Assembly (NCBI GenBank): GCA_027623325.1
Contig: JAQBXY010000011.1
Location: 1 to 64,000 of the forward strand
Length of the DNA stretch: 64,000 nt
From: Gemmatimonadota bacterium
GTDB taxonomy: Bacteria; Gemmatimonadota; Gemmatimonadetes; Longimicrobiales; Gaopeijiaceae
Direction of reading: 5' to 3'
Made by a program: the position numbers and the translations under genes. Position 1 is the stretch's first letter; each line of letters begins with the position of its first letter. Of the stretch, positions 9,482 through 18,826 are shown one piece after another. The notes under the pieces are model-generated. The model ran no database searches, was not told the DNA's origin, and saw only the letters and a program-made list of their open reading frames with translations.

Positions 9482-11055
9482 TGCGCGCCGCGCTGGCCCT
9501 GGGGTTGCTGGTCCTCCTCGTCGTCGGGCCGAGGCTGGGCGGCGACGAAACTGAGCCGCTCGCGGTGGATGGCTCCACGACGGAGGTCTCGCTGGCGCAG
9601 GCGCTCGCGACGGGGCCGTTCGATCGGCCGACCGTCTACTCGGCTTCGACGCCCCCCAGCGGCGTAACCCAGGCGCTCCTGGCCGGAGCCGCGGAGAGCG
9701 GCCGCCGGGTCGAAGTCATCGTCCCGGGAGCCCTGCCCGCTCTGACGGTCTCGCGGTTGGGCCCGCTCGTCGCGAGACGGCGGGCGTCGCTCTACGTGAC
9801 CGTGCGGGGCACAGCAGGCGCGCGTATACCGCTCGTCGTGGACGACGCGTCGGGAGCGACGGATACGGTCACGGTCGAGGTGGGGCCTTCCGGCGTGACG
9901 ACGAACGCGATCGCGGTGGAGCCGACACGGGCGGGCGCCAACGAGTGGACGGTCCACGCGGGAGGCGCGTCCGTCGTCGCCCAGGGATGGGCGCGGCCCG
10001 AGGCGCCGTTACGGATCTTGATGCTGTCCGGCCCGCCGACGTGGGAAGGACGATATCTGCTCCGTGCGCTCGAAGCCGCCGGCTCGGACGTGACGGTCCG
10101 TCAGGAGTTGGGCCGAGAGCGGAGCATCACCACACGAGGCGCTCCCGCAACTGCGTCGGCGTCGGCTCTGGAAGGCTACGATGTGCTCGTGGTACTCGGG
10201 CCGGTGGCCGCGTCGTCGGAAGCGTCGATCGAGCGGTGGGTCGCCGAGCGGGGCGGTGGCCTGCTTCTGGTCGGTTCCATCGCGGGCCGGCGGGCATCAG
10301 CGGCACGCACCCCCTCGAGCGCGCCCGTGCGCGCCGATGCGAGCCGGCTCCGGTGGTCCGGGCCAGCCGAGTTGATCCCACTCCCGAGCTCCGATCTGAC
10401 CGTCGATGCCGCCGCACTTCCGGTGCCCCGATCGGGACAGCGAGTGACGTCCGCGCCCACCCTCACCGATGGCACGGACGACGTGTACACGACAGTAGAG
10501 TGGGTCGGCCGCGGGAGGATCTTCACCACGGGCATGGAGACGTGGCCCTGGGCGATGGAGGCCGGCCTCGGGGAGGCTCATCGCCTGTACTGGGAGTCGG
10601 TCACGGAGTGGCTCGGGGGTGGCCTGCGCTCCGACACGCATCTGGTGGGTCCGACCGTCCACGTCGGCACGGTGTGGACGGGGCGGGTCGAAGGGATGAT
10701 GCCGGCCACCTTCGAGCTGGTGGGCCCCGATCGGAAGGAGACGCTACGTCCCGTTCGCACATCCGATGGCGCGCACCTCGTGCGCTTCCTGCCCACGGAA
10801 GCGGGTGGATACGCGCTCGGTGCCGACCTCCACTTCGGCGCTCCGGTGACGACGGGACACGAAGGCGGCAGCTGGGTCGAGGCTGCGCTCGAGATCGGCG
10901 GCGCGGGCGGGACGGTCCGGGTGGCGAGCGCCGCCGGGGACCGAGGCGGACGTCCGCTCGGCAGCCCCACGCCCCTTCCCTGGATCGCCTTCGCGACGCT
11001 GGCGGCCCTGGCCGGTGCGAGTTGGGCGAGGCGACGCATCCGGGGCCTGCCGTAA
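9478..11055 (+). CDS. Exported, C-terminally anchored protein with GATase-like domain
   Basis: Last gene of the MoxR operon, 525 residues. An N-terminal helix (AALALGLLVLLVVG) and a C-terminal helix (LPWIAFATLAALAGASWA) followed by RRRIR flank a large periplasmic region. Residues about 175-290 (PLRILMLSGPPTWEGRYLLRAL, then VLVVLGPVAAS and ERGGGLLLVGS) resemble the glutamine-amidotransferase-like fold found in proteins at this operon position. No catalytic Cys-His-Glu triad is evident. The start overlaps the previous stop (ATGA); a second ATG follows directly. Function unknown. Confidence 0.72.
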   Translation: MMRAALALGLLVLLVVGPRLGGDETEPLAVDGSTTEVSLAQALATGPFDRPTVYSASTPPSGVTQALLAGAAESGRRVEVIVPGALPALTVSRLGPLVARRRASLYVTVRGTAGARIPLVVDDASGATDTVTVEVGPSGVTTNAIAVEPTRAGANEWTVHAGGASVVAQGWARPEAPLRILMLSGPPTWEGRYLLRALEAAGSDVTVRQELGRERSITTRGAPATASASALEGYDVLVVLGPVAASSEASIERWVAERGGGLLLVGSIAGRRASAARTPSSAPVRADASRLRWSGPAELIPLPSSDLTVDAAALPVPRSGQRVTSAPTLTDGTDDVYTTVEWVGRGRIFTTGMETWPWAMEAGLGEAHRLYWESVTEWLGGGLRSDTHLVGPTVHVGTVWTGRVEGMMPATFELVGPDRKETLRPVRTSDGAHLVRFLPTEAGGYALGADLHFGAPVTTGHEGGSWVEAALEIGGAGGTVRVASAAGDRGGRPLGSPTPLPWIAFATLAALAGASWARRRIRGLP

Positions 11056-11069
11056 TCGCATCTGCGGGC

Positions 11070-11216
11070 CTCGCGCTCACGCCCGACCTTCTCCGTGGGC
11101 TGGGCCGTCGCCGCGTCGGCGATCCGTACAACCGAGACATCGCCGAGGCGGCGCTCGATGCAGCGCAGCGGGCGGGTGCGGACGTGACCGTACTCAACAG
11201 GGCCCGCAGCAGGTAG
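11070..11216 (+). pseudogene. Possible relic of a TldD-like N-terminus
   Basis: Between the MoxR operon and tldD, one frame reads LTPDLLRGLG, then DIAEAALDAAQRAGADVTVL, and stops at 11216. This resembles the opening helix of TldD proteins and in particular residues of the intact neighbour (DALAAAALNAARTAGADYAD). It has no catalytic part. It may be a decayed partial duplication; the similarity is short and could be chance. Confidence 0.3.
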
Positions 11217-11311
11217 GAAGGCCCGCGGGCGTTGCCGCCTCGGGACACCACGCACACATTGCCGACCTCGAACGCGCCGGCCCGCCGGCGAGTGAATCTC
11301 TGGGAGGGGAC

Positions 11312-12931
11312 ATGAAAAGAAGGGAGTTCGTACGCCACAGCGCAGTCGGCGCGGCCGGAATGGGCCTCGTCGGCAACGCAGATCTACTCCATGGCATTTT
11401 GGTGCCGTCGACCCTCGGTCGCGGCATTTCACAGGATCGTGACGCCCTCGCAGCCGCGGCCCTCAATGCGGCTCGCACGGCGGGTGCCGACTACGCCGAC
11501 ATACGTATTGCCACGAATCGCACGCAGAGAGCCTCCACGCGCGAACGCATCGTGAGTGGGGTCATGGACAGCGAGACGTCGGGCTTCGGCATTCGTGTGC
11601 TGGTCGACGGCACGTGGGGCTTCGCCGCCTCGCGTGACGTGAGCCTCGACGAGGTCGCTCGCGTGGCCCGTGTCGCGGTCGCACAGGGCCGAGCCAACCG
11701 CGCGGCGCAGCGCCGTCCGGTCGAGCTCGCACCCCTCGACTGGACGGGTCGGGGAGAGTGGCGTAGCCCCATCGAGATCGATCCCTTCACGGTCCCCATC
11801 GAGGACAAGGTCGCACTGCTGCTACAGGCGAACGAAGCCGCGATGGCCGTTGCGGGCGTCGCCTTCGCGAACTCGAACATGGCCTTCCTGCGCGAGGAGA
11901 AGTTCTTCGCCTCCACGGATGGGGTCATTACCGACCAAACCATCTACCGAGCCGCGGGTGGCGTGAGCGTCACGGCCGTCGCGCCGGACCGCTCCGATTT
12001 CCAGTCGCGGAGCAGCAACGAGATCGCACCGAGGGGCCTCGGCTACGAACACATCCTCAACTCCGACCTCGTGGGGGGAGCCACACGCTGGGCCGAAGAA
12101 GCCGTACAGAAGCTATCGGCGAAGCCCGTCCAGCCGGGCCGCTACGACCTGGTGCTGCGGCCGTCGCATCTGTGGCTCACCATCCACGAGGCCATCGCGC
12201 ACCCGACCGAGCTCGACCGCATCATGGGCTTCGAGGCCAACTACGCGGGCACGTCGTTCATCTCGTCGCCCGAGGCGTTCCTCGGGTCGTTCCGCTACGG
12301 CCCCGAGATCATGAACATCCAGGGTGAGCGGACCACGCCGACCGCGCTGTCCACGGTCGGCTGGGACGACGAGGGCGTCCAGCCCGACGAATACCTCATC
12401 GTGAAGGACGGGGTGCTGAACGATCTGCAGACCACGCGCGAGCAAGCGCCGTGGCTGTCGGAGTGGTACGCGTCCCAGGGTCGTGGCGTCCGCTCACACG
12501 GCAACTCCTACGGACAGTCGTGGGACGTGACGCAGTTCCAGAGGATGCCTAATGTGAATCTGCTGCCGCACCCCGATCGGGATGTCTCGGAAGCGGAGCT
12601 CATCGACGGCGTCGAGAACGGCATCTTGATCGACGGGGACGGTTCGTTCTCCATCGATCAGCAGCGCTACAACGCCCAGTTCGGCGGCCAGACGTTCTAC
12701 GAGATCAAGAACGGACAGGTCACCGGCATGCTGAAGGACGTGGCCTACCAGATCCGCACCCCGGAGTTCTGGAACGGCATGGACCTCATCGGCGGGCCGA
12801 GCACGTACGAACTCGGTGGATCGTTCGGTGACGCCAAGGGCCAGCCCGCTCAGTCGAACGCGATCACACACGGGTGCCCGACGACCCGCCATCGCGACAT
12901 CACGATCATCAATACCGGCCGGAGGGCTTGA
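11312..12931 (+). CDS. tldD: TldD-family metalloprotease, Tat-exported
   Basis: A 539-residue TldD-like zinc protease subunit. The start at 11312 follows GGGAGGGG and gives a twin-arginine leader (MKRREFVRHSAVGAAGMGL). The zinc motif appears as HEAIAHPTE (HExxxH) near residue 292, and the conserved ITHGCPTTRHRDI segment near the C-terminus supplies the cysteine ligand region. In the known TldD/TldE heterodimer, TldD carries the active site and cleaves partly unfolded peptides. The Tat leader suggests a periplasmic version. The next gene, 3 bases downstream, is the TldE partner. Confidence 0.9.
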   Translation: MKRREFVRHSAVGAAGMGLVGNADLLHGILVPSTLGRGISQDRDALAAAALNAARTAGADYADIRIATNRTQRASTRERIVSGVMDSETSGFGIRVLVDGTWGFAASRDVSLDEVARVARVAVAQGRANRAAQRRPVELAPLDWTGRGEWRSPIEIDPFTVPIEDKVALLLQANEAAMAVAGVAFANSNMAFLREEKFFASTDGVITDQTIYRAAGGVSVTAVAPDRSDFQSRSSNEIAPRGLGYEHILNSDLVGGATRWAEEAVQKLSAKPVQPGRYDLVLRPSHLWLTIHEAIAHPTELDRIMGFEANYAGTSFISSPEAFLGSFRYGPEIMNIQGERTTPTALSTVGWDDEGVQPDEYLIVKDGVLNDLQTTREQAPWLSEWYASQGRGVRSHGNSYGQSWDVTQFQRMPNVNLLPHPDRDVSEAELIDGVENGILIDGDGSFSIDQQRYNAQFGGQTFYEIKNGQVTGMLKDVAYQIRTPEFWNGMDLIGGPSTYELGGSFGDAKGQPAQSNAITHGCPTTRHRDITIINTGRRA

Positions 12932-12934
12932 TCC

Positions 12935-14281
12935 ATGGCGAACTTCATTTCACGCGAAGAGGCCCAGCGGATCACCGAGCGGGCGCTTTCGTTCTCTCGT
13001 GCGGACCAGGCCCGGGCCAATCTGTCGAGCAGCGAAACCGGGAACACGCGGTTCGCACAGAATCAGTTGAGCACGTCGGGCGACGCGACCAACGCGACGC
13101 TGACCATCACGAGCGCGCTCGGGCAGAGGGTAGCGTCCGCGACGACGAACATCTTCACGGACGATGCGCTGCGGCGCGTGGTCGAAACGAGCGAGCAACT
13201 CGCTCGCCTCGTGCCGGAGAACGAAGAGTACATGGGCGAGCTCGGCATGCAGAGCTACCCAGCGTCACGCCCCTACTTCGACTCCACGGGTGAGCTGGCG
13301 CCGGAGCGGCGGGCGCAGGCCATCGCTGCGGTCACGGAGCAGGCCGTGGCGCGGAATCTCATCTCGACGGGGTTCCTGATTCACGAGGCCGCCAGCAACG
13401 CCGTCGCGACGACCGCCGGACTCTTCGCCTACGGGACGAACACGGGCGTCAACTTCACGACCACGGTGCGCACGGCCGATGGTACGGGCTCGGGGTGGGC
13501 CGGGACGAGCGCGCACGACTTCGACGACCTCGACACACGCGCGCTCGGTGCGATCGCCGTCGAGAAGGCGCTCCGTTCACAGAATCCGAGAGCGGTGGAG
13601 CCCGGACGGTGGACCGTGATCATGGAGCCGACCACCGTCGGCAACATGGTCAACCTGATGATGAACCAACTCGGCGCCCGCAACGCGGACGAGGGTCGGT
13701 CCTTCTTCAGCAGGGCCGGCGGCGGCACCAAGCTCGGAGAGCAGTTCGTTGACGGCCGGGTTACGATCCGTTCCGACCCCAATGATCCGCGTGTCTTCTC
13801 GACGCCGTTCGACGGGGAGGGGCTCCCGAACAAGGCGATGACATGGGTCGAGAATGGAATGCTCCGCAATCTCGACTACTCGCGCTATTGGGCGGACAAG
13901 CAGGGTACACAGCCGACGGGTTTCCCCTCCGGTTGGCATATGGACGGAGGTGACTCCACGATCGACGAAATGATCCGGTCGACCGAGCGCGGACTGCTGC
14001 TGACGCGCTTCTGGTACATCCGAGGCGTGGATCCGCGGACGATTCTGTTCACGGGTCTCACCCGCGACTCGACCTTCCTCATTGAAAACGGGGAGATCAG
14101 CCATCCGGTGAAGAACTTCCGGTGGAACGAGTCGCCCATCTTCATGCTCAACAACATCGAGATGATGGGTGCTCCGGTACGGATCTCGTCGGGTGAGTCC
14201 TCCGGGCTGACCAACGCGGTCGTGGTTCCGCCGCTCAAGGTCCGGGATTTCACCTTCACGTCGCTGTCAGACGCGATCTAG
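12935..14281 (+). CDS. TldE/PmbA-family partner protein
   Basis: A 448-residue protein of the TldD/PmbA family with the family fold (SREEAQRITERAL at the start, GRWTVIMEPTTVGNMVNLMM around 225-245, NPDDPRVFSTPFDGEGLP-like segment, GLTRDSTFLIENGEISHPVKNFRW near 370-393). It lacks an HExxxH motif, as expected for the non-catalytic TldE/PmbA partner. No signal peptide is evident although its partner has a Tat leader, so it may be carried across as a complex. Start ATG at 12935 follows a CGGAGGG-like RBS inside the end of tldD. Confidence 0.88.
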   Translation: MANFISREEAQRITERALSFSRADQARANLSSSETGNTRFAQNQLSTSGDATNATLTITSALGQRVASATTNIFTDDALRRVVETSEQLARLVPENEEYMGELGMQSYPASRPYFDSTGELAPERRAQAIAAVTEQAVARNLISTGFLIHEAASNAVATTAGLFAYGTNTGVNFTTTVRTADGTGSGWAGTSAHDFDDLDTRALGAIAVEKALRSQNPRAVEPGRWTVIMEPTTVGNMVNLMMNQLGARNADEGRSFFSRAGGGTKLGEQFVDGRVTIRSDPNDPRVFSTPFDGEGLPNKAMTWVENGMLRNLDYSRYWADKQGTQPTGFPSGWHMDGGDSTIDEMIRSTERGLLLTRFWYIRGVDPRTILFTGLTRDSTFLIENGEISHPVKNFRWNESPIFMLNNIEMMGAPVRISSGESSGLTNAVVVPPLKVRDFTFTSLSDAI

Positions 14282-14312
14282 AGAAGCGGCACTCGAAGTA
14301 GCCCGGAGAAGG

Positions 14313-14353
14313 CCCGCGCCGATACTGCTGCTCCACTGCAGCATGGGCGCGGG
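14313..14353. terminator. Hairpin between convergent genes
   Basis: CCCGCGCC (14313-14320) pairs with GGCGCGGG (14346-14353), with an inner TGCTG/CAGCA helix. It sits between the convergent tldE and the 14381-15109 gene. There is no clear T tract, so termination is inferred from the position and stem strength. Confidence 0.4.
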
Positions 14354-14380
14354 TCACGGGACCCGTCGTCCGTCGACTCC

Positions 14381-15109
14381 CTAGCGCGGCAGCCTCAACG
14401 ACACGTGCAGATGATCCGCCGTCCCGACGTGGCGGAGCGAGTGGAAGCCGAGCGCCCAGAAGGCCAGCTCGACGACACGATTCCGCCACTCCGGACGGCC
14501 CCGCGTGCGGAAGTCGAGCGCGTGCACGTAGCCGCTCGCTTGCTCGAAGTGCAGCGACGCCTCATTCGGCGGCAGGCCCATGAGCCAATAGTCCTCGGTC
14601 GTCCGGCCGGCGTCTGTGATGACGGACGCCGGATCCACCAGGATCAACAGGCTGGATGCGACGCGCAGAAGTGGGTGAACGCCTGTGTACTCGGCGACGA
14701 GGTCGTCGGACTTCACGTTCTCACTGGCCACGAAGACGAGCCCGTAGCCGACGTACGCGATGCCGACCGCGAACGCGCTCCGCACGAGCACCTTCTTGAT
14801 CCCCTTCCCGACCCCGAGCCTATGGCTCACGCCCCAGGCATACAGGCCCAGAAGAAGCGCGCTGGCGGCGGCCGAGACCAGCAGCGCCAGCCAGGTGCCG
14901 AGCGCCCATTCCTGGTACGCGAACACCCCGCCGCGAACGAGCAGCACGAAGGGGAGCACGGCGAGCACGACCGCCAGGAGCAGCGCACGGCCCGCGCGCG
15001 CGGGCAACGACCGTAGGCGAGCCTTCGTTTCCCTCTTCTTCTTTGACTGCTGGACGCCCTCGTCCACCAGCCCGGTCAGGCCTGCGTAGTCGATCCTGAG
15101 ATTACCCAC
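14381..15109 (-). CDS. Membrane protein of unknown function
   Basis: 242 residues. A basic N-terminal stretch (QQSKKKRETKARLRSLPARAGR) precedes three membrane helices at about 42-62, 73-93 and 108-128. A soluble C-terminal half ends with GYVHALDFRTRG and then TADHLHVSL. A His-rich tail with an HxH element is reminiscent of LAS/M15-type peptidases, but the HxxxxxxD part is not intact, so no enzymatic role is claimed. It is convergent with tldE and downstream of the serine hydrolase gene by 44 bases. Confidence 0.65.
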   Translation of the reverse strand: MGNLRIDYAGLTGLVDEGVQQSKKKRETKARLRSLPARAGRALLLAVVLAVLPFVLLVRGGVFAYQEWALGTWLALLVSAAASALLLGLYAWGVSHRLGVGKGIKKVLVRSAFAVGIAYVGYGLVFVASENVKSDDLVAEYTGVHPLLRVASSLLILVDPASVITDAGRTTEDYWLMGLPPNEASLHFEQASGYVHALDFRTRGRPEWRNRVVELAFWALGFHSLRHVGTADHLHVSLRLPR

Positions 15110-15153
15110 CTCCCCTCCTCCGCTCCGCTTCGTCTACTCGATCGCCCGTCGGA

Positions 15154-16665
15154 TCAGCGCGCTACCGGTGGCACCGCCTCCATGAGCAGCCGGAACGCCT
15201 CGTTCAGCGCCTGGCCGCCCTGCCTCGCCGCGGAATACTTCCCCAGGCGCACGACGACGAGATCGTGGGTCGGGATGATGGTCGCACTCTGACCACCTGC
15301 CCCCCTCATGCTATAGGCGCTGGCCGGAAGATTCTGCCCTTCCTCTCCGTTGACCCAGAAGAACGCACCCCCGTATTGGAGCCTGCCGTCTGCTACCCAC
15401 GCGGGTGCCAGGGTCGACGCGTACTCGACATACCCTTCGGGAAGAAGTCGTTCTCCATTCCAGACGCCATCCTGCAGGTACAGGTTTCCGAGCCGGGCCC
15501 AATCCCTGGCCGGAAGAAACTCGTAACCTTGTCCGAGGAAGTTTCCATATGGGTCCGTCTCGATGATCGCGTCGCGAATGCCGATCTTGTCGAAGAGGGC
15601 CCTCTGCGGGAACGAGTGGTACTCCTCACCCCTGCCTTCGACGGCCAACCGCACCAGATAGTTGGCGAGCACCGGGTCGGTGTTGCGATACCGTCCCACG
15701 GTATTGGGAGGCCACTGTTGCGGGCGCGTCGCGGCCCATTCGAAGGAGTTCGCGGTGCCGGTGTAATAGTACAAGTGGTCCGCATACGTGCTTTCGTCGT
15801 AGTCGGGATCGCCGGGCGCGTTGATCCGGAGGCCGCTCGACATCCGCATGATGTCCCCGATGCGGATGGCCTGCCGCGGATCGCCCTCGGACTGCCACTG
15901 CGGGAATGGCGCCGGCTGCCACAGCTCGTATGCGCCCTGGTGAATGAGCACCCCGACGAGCGTTCCGGTCAGGCTCTTGCCCATCGACCAACTCTCGAGC
16001 GGCGTGTGGATCCCGATGCCTTCGCCGTAGCGCTCTCCGAGGATGCGGCCCTTGTACGTCACGACGAGCCCCAGCGTCATTGCCTCGGCCGGGCCAAATC
16101 CGACGTCGAGCGCCTGCTCGACCAATTCCCGATTGACCTCGGCGGGCCACGGGGCGGTTGAACGCACGTCCCCCATGGGCCAGGGCGTCGTCGCTGCCGG
16201 GGGCAGGTTCCGCGCGACCTCCGTAGGCGTGTAGTAGATGGAGTCGACACCGATCGGGTGCGCGACGCAGCCCTGATTCTTGTAGCGCTTCGCCGTGCGG
16301 GTCACCCCGTCGGGAAGCGTGAGCGAGACCATCTGCCGCGCGTAATCCACCACCGTGTCGACGACGTGGCCGCGCTGATCGAATGGGCTCGTGAAGCCCC
16401 CGACGTTGGCAGCCGCGTCTGCTGCGTCGAGCCCCGTGATGAAGACGGCCGAGCATAGGATTTTGGCGAAGCCGGATGTGTAGTGATGCAACGCCAAGCC
16501 GGGGGGCGGCGTGTATTCGGTGTCGAGTTCGAGTGCGAGAGCTCGCGCGATTAGCTGTTCATCCGACCCGTCGCTCGTGGGAATCACCCGGGAGTCATCC
16601 GTGGTGCATCCTACCAGGGTGATCGCTGCGAGGGCGCCGAGCGTGGCGCGAAGATGTGAATTCAT
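15154..16665 (-). CDS. Serine hydrolase lipoprotein (class C beta-lactamase fold)
   Basis: 503 residues. The start at 16665 gives a lipoprotein signal with lipobox LVGC (Cys20). The catalytic SxxK appears as SMGK (Ser227, Lys230) and the second motif YxN as YRN (Tyr326, Asn328), placing it in the beta-lactamase/penicillin-binding/esterase superfamily. Such lipoproteins may act as esterases, D-amino peptidases or 6-aminohexanoate-type hydrolases; nothing distinguishes among them here. An open frame extends far upstream, but only the chosen start has a signal peptide. It is divergent from the M24 peptidase, with a 177-base gap. Confidence 0.85.
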   Translation of the reverse strand: MNSHLRATLGALAAITLVGCTTDDSRVIPTSDGSDEQLIARALALELDTEYTPPPGLALHHYTSGFAKILCSAVFITGLDAADAAANVGGFTSPFDQRGHVVDTVVDYARQMVSLTLPDGVTRTAKRYKNQGCVAHPIGVDSIYYTPTEVARNLPPAATTPWPMGDVRSTAPWPAEVNRELVEQALDVGFGPAEAMTLGLVVTYKGRILGERYGEGIGIHTPLESWSMGKSLTGTLVGVLIHQGAYELWQPAPFPQWQSEGDPRQAIRIGDIMRMSSGLRINAPGDPDYDESTYADHLYYYTGTANSFEWAATRPQQWPPNTVGRYRNTDPVLANYLVRLAVEGRGEEYHSFPQRALFDKIGIRDAIIETDPYGNFLGQGYEFLPARDWARLGNLYLQDGVWNGERLLPEGYVEYASTLAPAWVADGRLQYGGAFFWVNGEEGQNLPASAYSMRGAGGQSATIIPTHDLVVVRLGKYSAARQGGQALNEAFRLLMEAVPPVAR

Positions 16666-16842
16666 GAGCCGGTCCGGTACGAGTCTCGAGCCTCCCCACC
16701 CTACCCCTCGGCCAAAGTGACGCCGAACGTGCCCACCCGGCAAGGCGACCCGTGCCCCGACGGGCGCGGGGTGGCGGGAACGGGGTGAATGTTGCATCGT
16801 CGCCGACTCGACCCCGAATGACCGGCTCGTTCCTGGAGATGG

Positions 16843-18144
16843 ATGATGATTTCGCGACGTGACTTCCTCGGCGCTTCCTCCGCAGCGGCTGCAGGTGCGG
16901 CTTTGGGTACCCCCGACGCCCTGCTCGCCTCGTCCGACGTCACTACTCAGGCCATGCCCCCGTCGATCGCACGCCTCACCTCGTGGGCCGACCGTGTGCG
17001 CCCGATCACGACGGCGGAACGAGCGGCTCGGGTGGAGAAGGCGAAGCGTCTCATGCGCGCCAACGGTCTCGACGCCATCTTCCTGACGGGCGGCACCTCG
17101 ATGGTGTACTTCACGAACATCCGCTGGGGCGGGAGCGAACGCCTCTTTACGGTCGTCATTCCCGTGAGCGGCGATGCCTTCGTCGTCTGCCCCGCCTTCG
17201 AAGAGGACCGTGCGCGCGAGCAGCTCGCTCTCGGTCCGCTCGGGGGCGCCGAGGTGCGCACCTGGGAGGAGCACGAGAATCCGTACCAGCGCGTGGCGGA
17301 GGGGCTGAGGGCCCGGGGCATCGCGACGGGCCGGGTCGGCGCCGAGGAAACCGTTCAGTTCCGCTTCAGCAATGGGGTGGCCGAGTCCGCGCCGGGTCTG
17401 CAGGTCGTGAGCGGGACCCCGGTCACCGCAGGATGCCGTGGCGTGAAGGACGCCCACGAGATCGAGCTGATGAAGCTGGCCAACGAGGTCACGCTGACCG
17501 CGTACAAGGCGGCATACCTCGCTATGGAAGAGGGGATGAGCCAGCGCGACGTGGGCGGGCTGATCAGTTCGGCCCACAGCCGCCTCGGCTTCCAGGGCGG
17601 CGCGAGTGTGCAGACCGGAGAGTTCGCGGCCCTGCCCCACGGGTCGATTACCCCGCAGGTCATTCGCGAGGGCACCATTCTGCTCATCGATGGCGGCTGC
17701 ACGGCCGACGGGTACCAGTCCGACATGAGCCGCACCTTCGTGCTCGGCAGTCCGAGCGACAAGATGAAGCGTGTCTTCGATATCGAGTTCGAAGCGCAAA
17801 CCGCTGCGTGGAAGGCGGCTGGCCCAGGAGTGCCCGGCGAGAACGTCGACGCGGCCGCGCGGAAGGTCATCGTGGACGCCGGTTACGGGCCGGACTACAC
17901 CTACTTCTCGCACCGGGTCGGGCACGGCATCGGCATGGACGGCCACGAGTGGCCGTACCTCGTGCGGGGCAACCGGGAGCCGCTGCTCGTGGGCAACTCG
18001 TTCAGCGACGAGCCCGGCATCTACATCCCACGGGAATTCGGTGTCCGCCTCGAAGACATCATGGTGATCACCGAGAGCGGCGCCGATCTGCTCACGCCGC
18101 AGAGTCCCTCACTCGAAGATCCGTTCGGGAACTGGCCACACTAG
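16843..18144 (+). CDS. M24 family Xaa-Pro aminopeptidase-like, Tat-exported
   Basis: 433 residues with a twin-arginine leader (MMISRRDFLGASSAAAAGAALG), then a creatinase-type N-domain and an M24 pita-bread domain. The metal ligands can be followed in order: Asp in LLIDGGC, Asp in YQSDMSRTF, His in HRVGHGIGMDGHE, Glu in SDEPGIYI, Glu in VRLEDIM. It should remove N-terminal residues ahead of proline from peptides in the periplasm. GGAGATGG precedes the start. Convergent with the IMPACT-family gene. Confidence 0.9.
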   Translation: MMISRRDFLGASSAAAAGAALGTPDALLASSDVTTQAMPPSIARLTSWADRVRPITTAERAARVEKAKRLMRANGLDAIFLTGGTSMVYFTNIRWGGSERLFTVVIPVSGDAFVVCPAFEEDRAREQLALGPLGGAEVRTWEEHENPYQRVAEGLRARGIATGRVGAEETVQFRFSNGVAESAPGLQVVSGTPVTAGCRGVKDAHEIELMKLANEVTLTAYKAAYLAMEEGMSQRDVGGLISSAHSRLGFQGGASVQTGEFAALPHGSITPQVIREGTILLIDGGCTADGYQSDMSRTFVLGSPSDKMKRVFDIEFEAQTAAWKAAGPGVPGENVDAAARKVIVDAGYGPDYTYFSHRVGHGIGMDGHEWPYLVRGNREPLLVGNSFSDEPGIYIPREFGVRLEDIMVITESGADLLTPQSPSLEDPFGNWPH

Positions 18145-18191
18145 GGGAGAAGCTCCGCACACGTGGGCACCCGACGGAGGTCATTGCCCCG

Positions 18192-18809
18192 TCAGCCCTG
18201 TGAGTCCTCGACCACACCGGCTCCGCGCGTGGCGTCGGCCACGGCGGCTCGAAACGCCTCCGCGTTCATGATCGGCACGCCGCAGACGTATCGCACGTCT
18301 ACGCCGTACTCCTCGGCGACCACTTCGACGTCCCACTCCACGAAGAGTCGCTGGAGCGCATCGACGTCGGGGTAGCCGACGGTCACCTCCAACGTGACGC
18401 GCTCGACTCTCTCACCGAGGGGCAGCGACTCGAGCGCGAGCTTGACCCCTCCGGAGTAGGCACGACTCAGGCCTCCGGTGCCGAGCTTCACGCCACCGTA
18501 GTAGCGCGTGCACACCGCCACGATCTCGCCGACCTCGCCGTGGAGCAGCGCGGTAAGCATCGGGCGGCCCGCGGTCCCAGAAGGCTCACCGTCGTCGCTC
18601 ATGCCCATGTGGGCTGTGTTCCCCGGCGGGCCCGCGACGAAGGCCCAGCAGTTGTGCGTGGCATCGGGAAAGTCGTCGCGAATGGTCGCGACGAAGGCGT
18701 GCGCCGCCTCGGCGTCGGGCGCGTGCGCGAGCGTCGTAATGAACCGGCTGCGCTGGATCACTTCGTCGACCCGGTGGACCCGACCCGGAATCCGATAACG
18801 GCCGGACAT
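18192..18809 (-). CDS. YigZ/IMPACT-family protein
   Basis: 205 residues from the ATG at 18809. The IMPACT N-domain is clear: SRFITTLAHAPDAEAAHAFV, then THNCWAFVAG, SDDGEPSGTAGRPML and VCTRYYGGVKLGTGGL. The C-terminal half is the ferredoxin-like DUF1949 region. The family is linked to translation regulation in eukaryotes; the bacterial role is not settled. It lies 17 bases downstream of the PLP decarboxylase on the same strand. Confidence 0.9.
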   Translation of the reverse strand: MSGRYRIPGRVHRVDEVIQRSRFITTLAHAPDAEAAHAFVATIRDDFPDATHNCWAFVAGPPGNTAHMGMSDDGEPSGTAGRPMLTALLHGEVGEIVAVCTRYYGGVKLGTGGLSRAYSGGVKLALESLPLGERVERVTLEVTVGYPDVDALQRLFVEWDVEVVAEEYGVDVRYVCGVPIMNAEAFRAAVADATRGAGVVEDSQG

Positions 18810-18826
18810 ACTAGGGCGTACGTCCC

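Noticed and set aside
15154-17946. 930-residue minus frame running from the serine hydrolase back across the M24 gene
   Set aside because: Only the part from 16665 has a lipoprotein signal and hydrolase motifs; the rest is antisense to the well-supported M24 gene.
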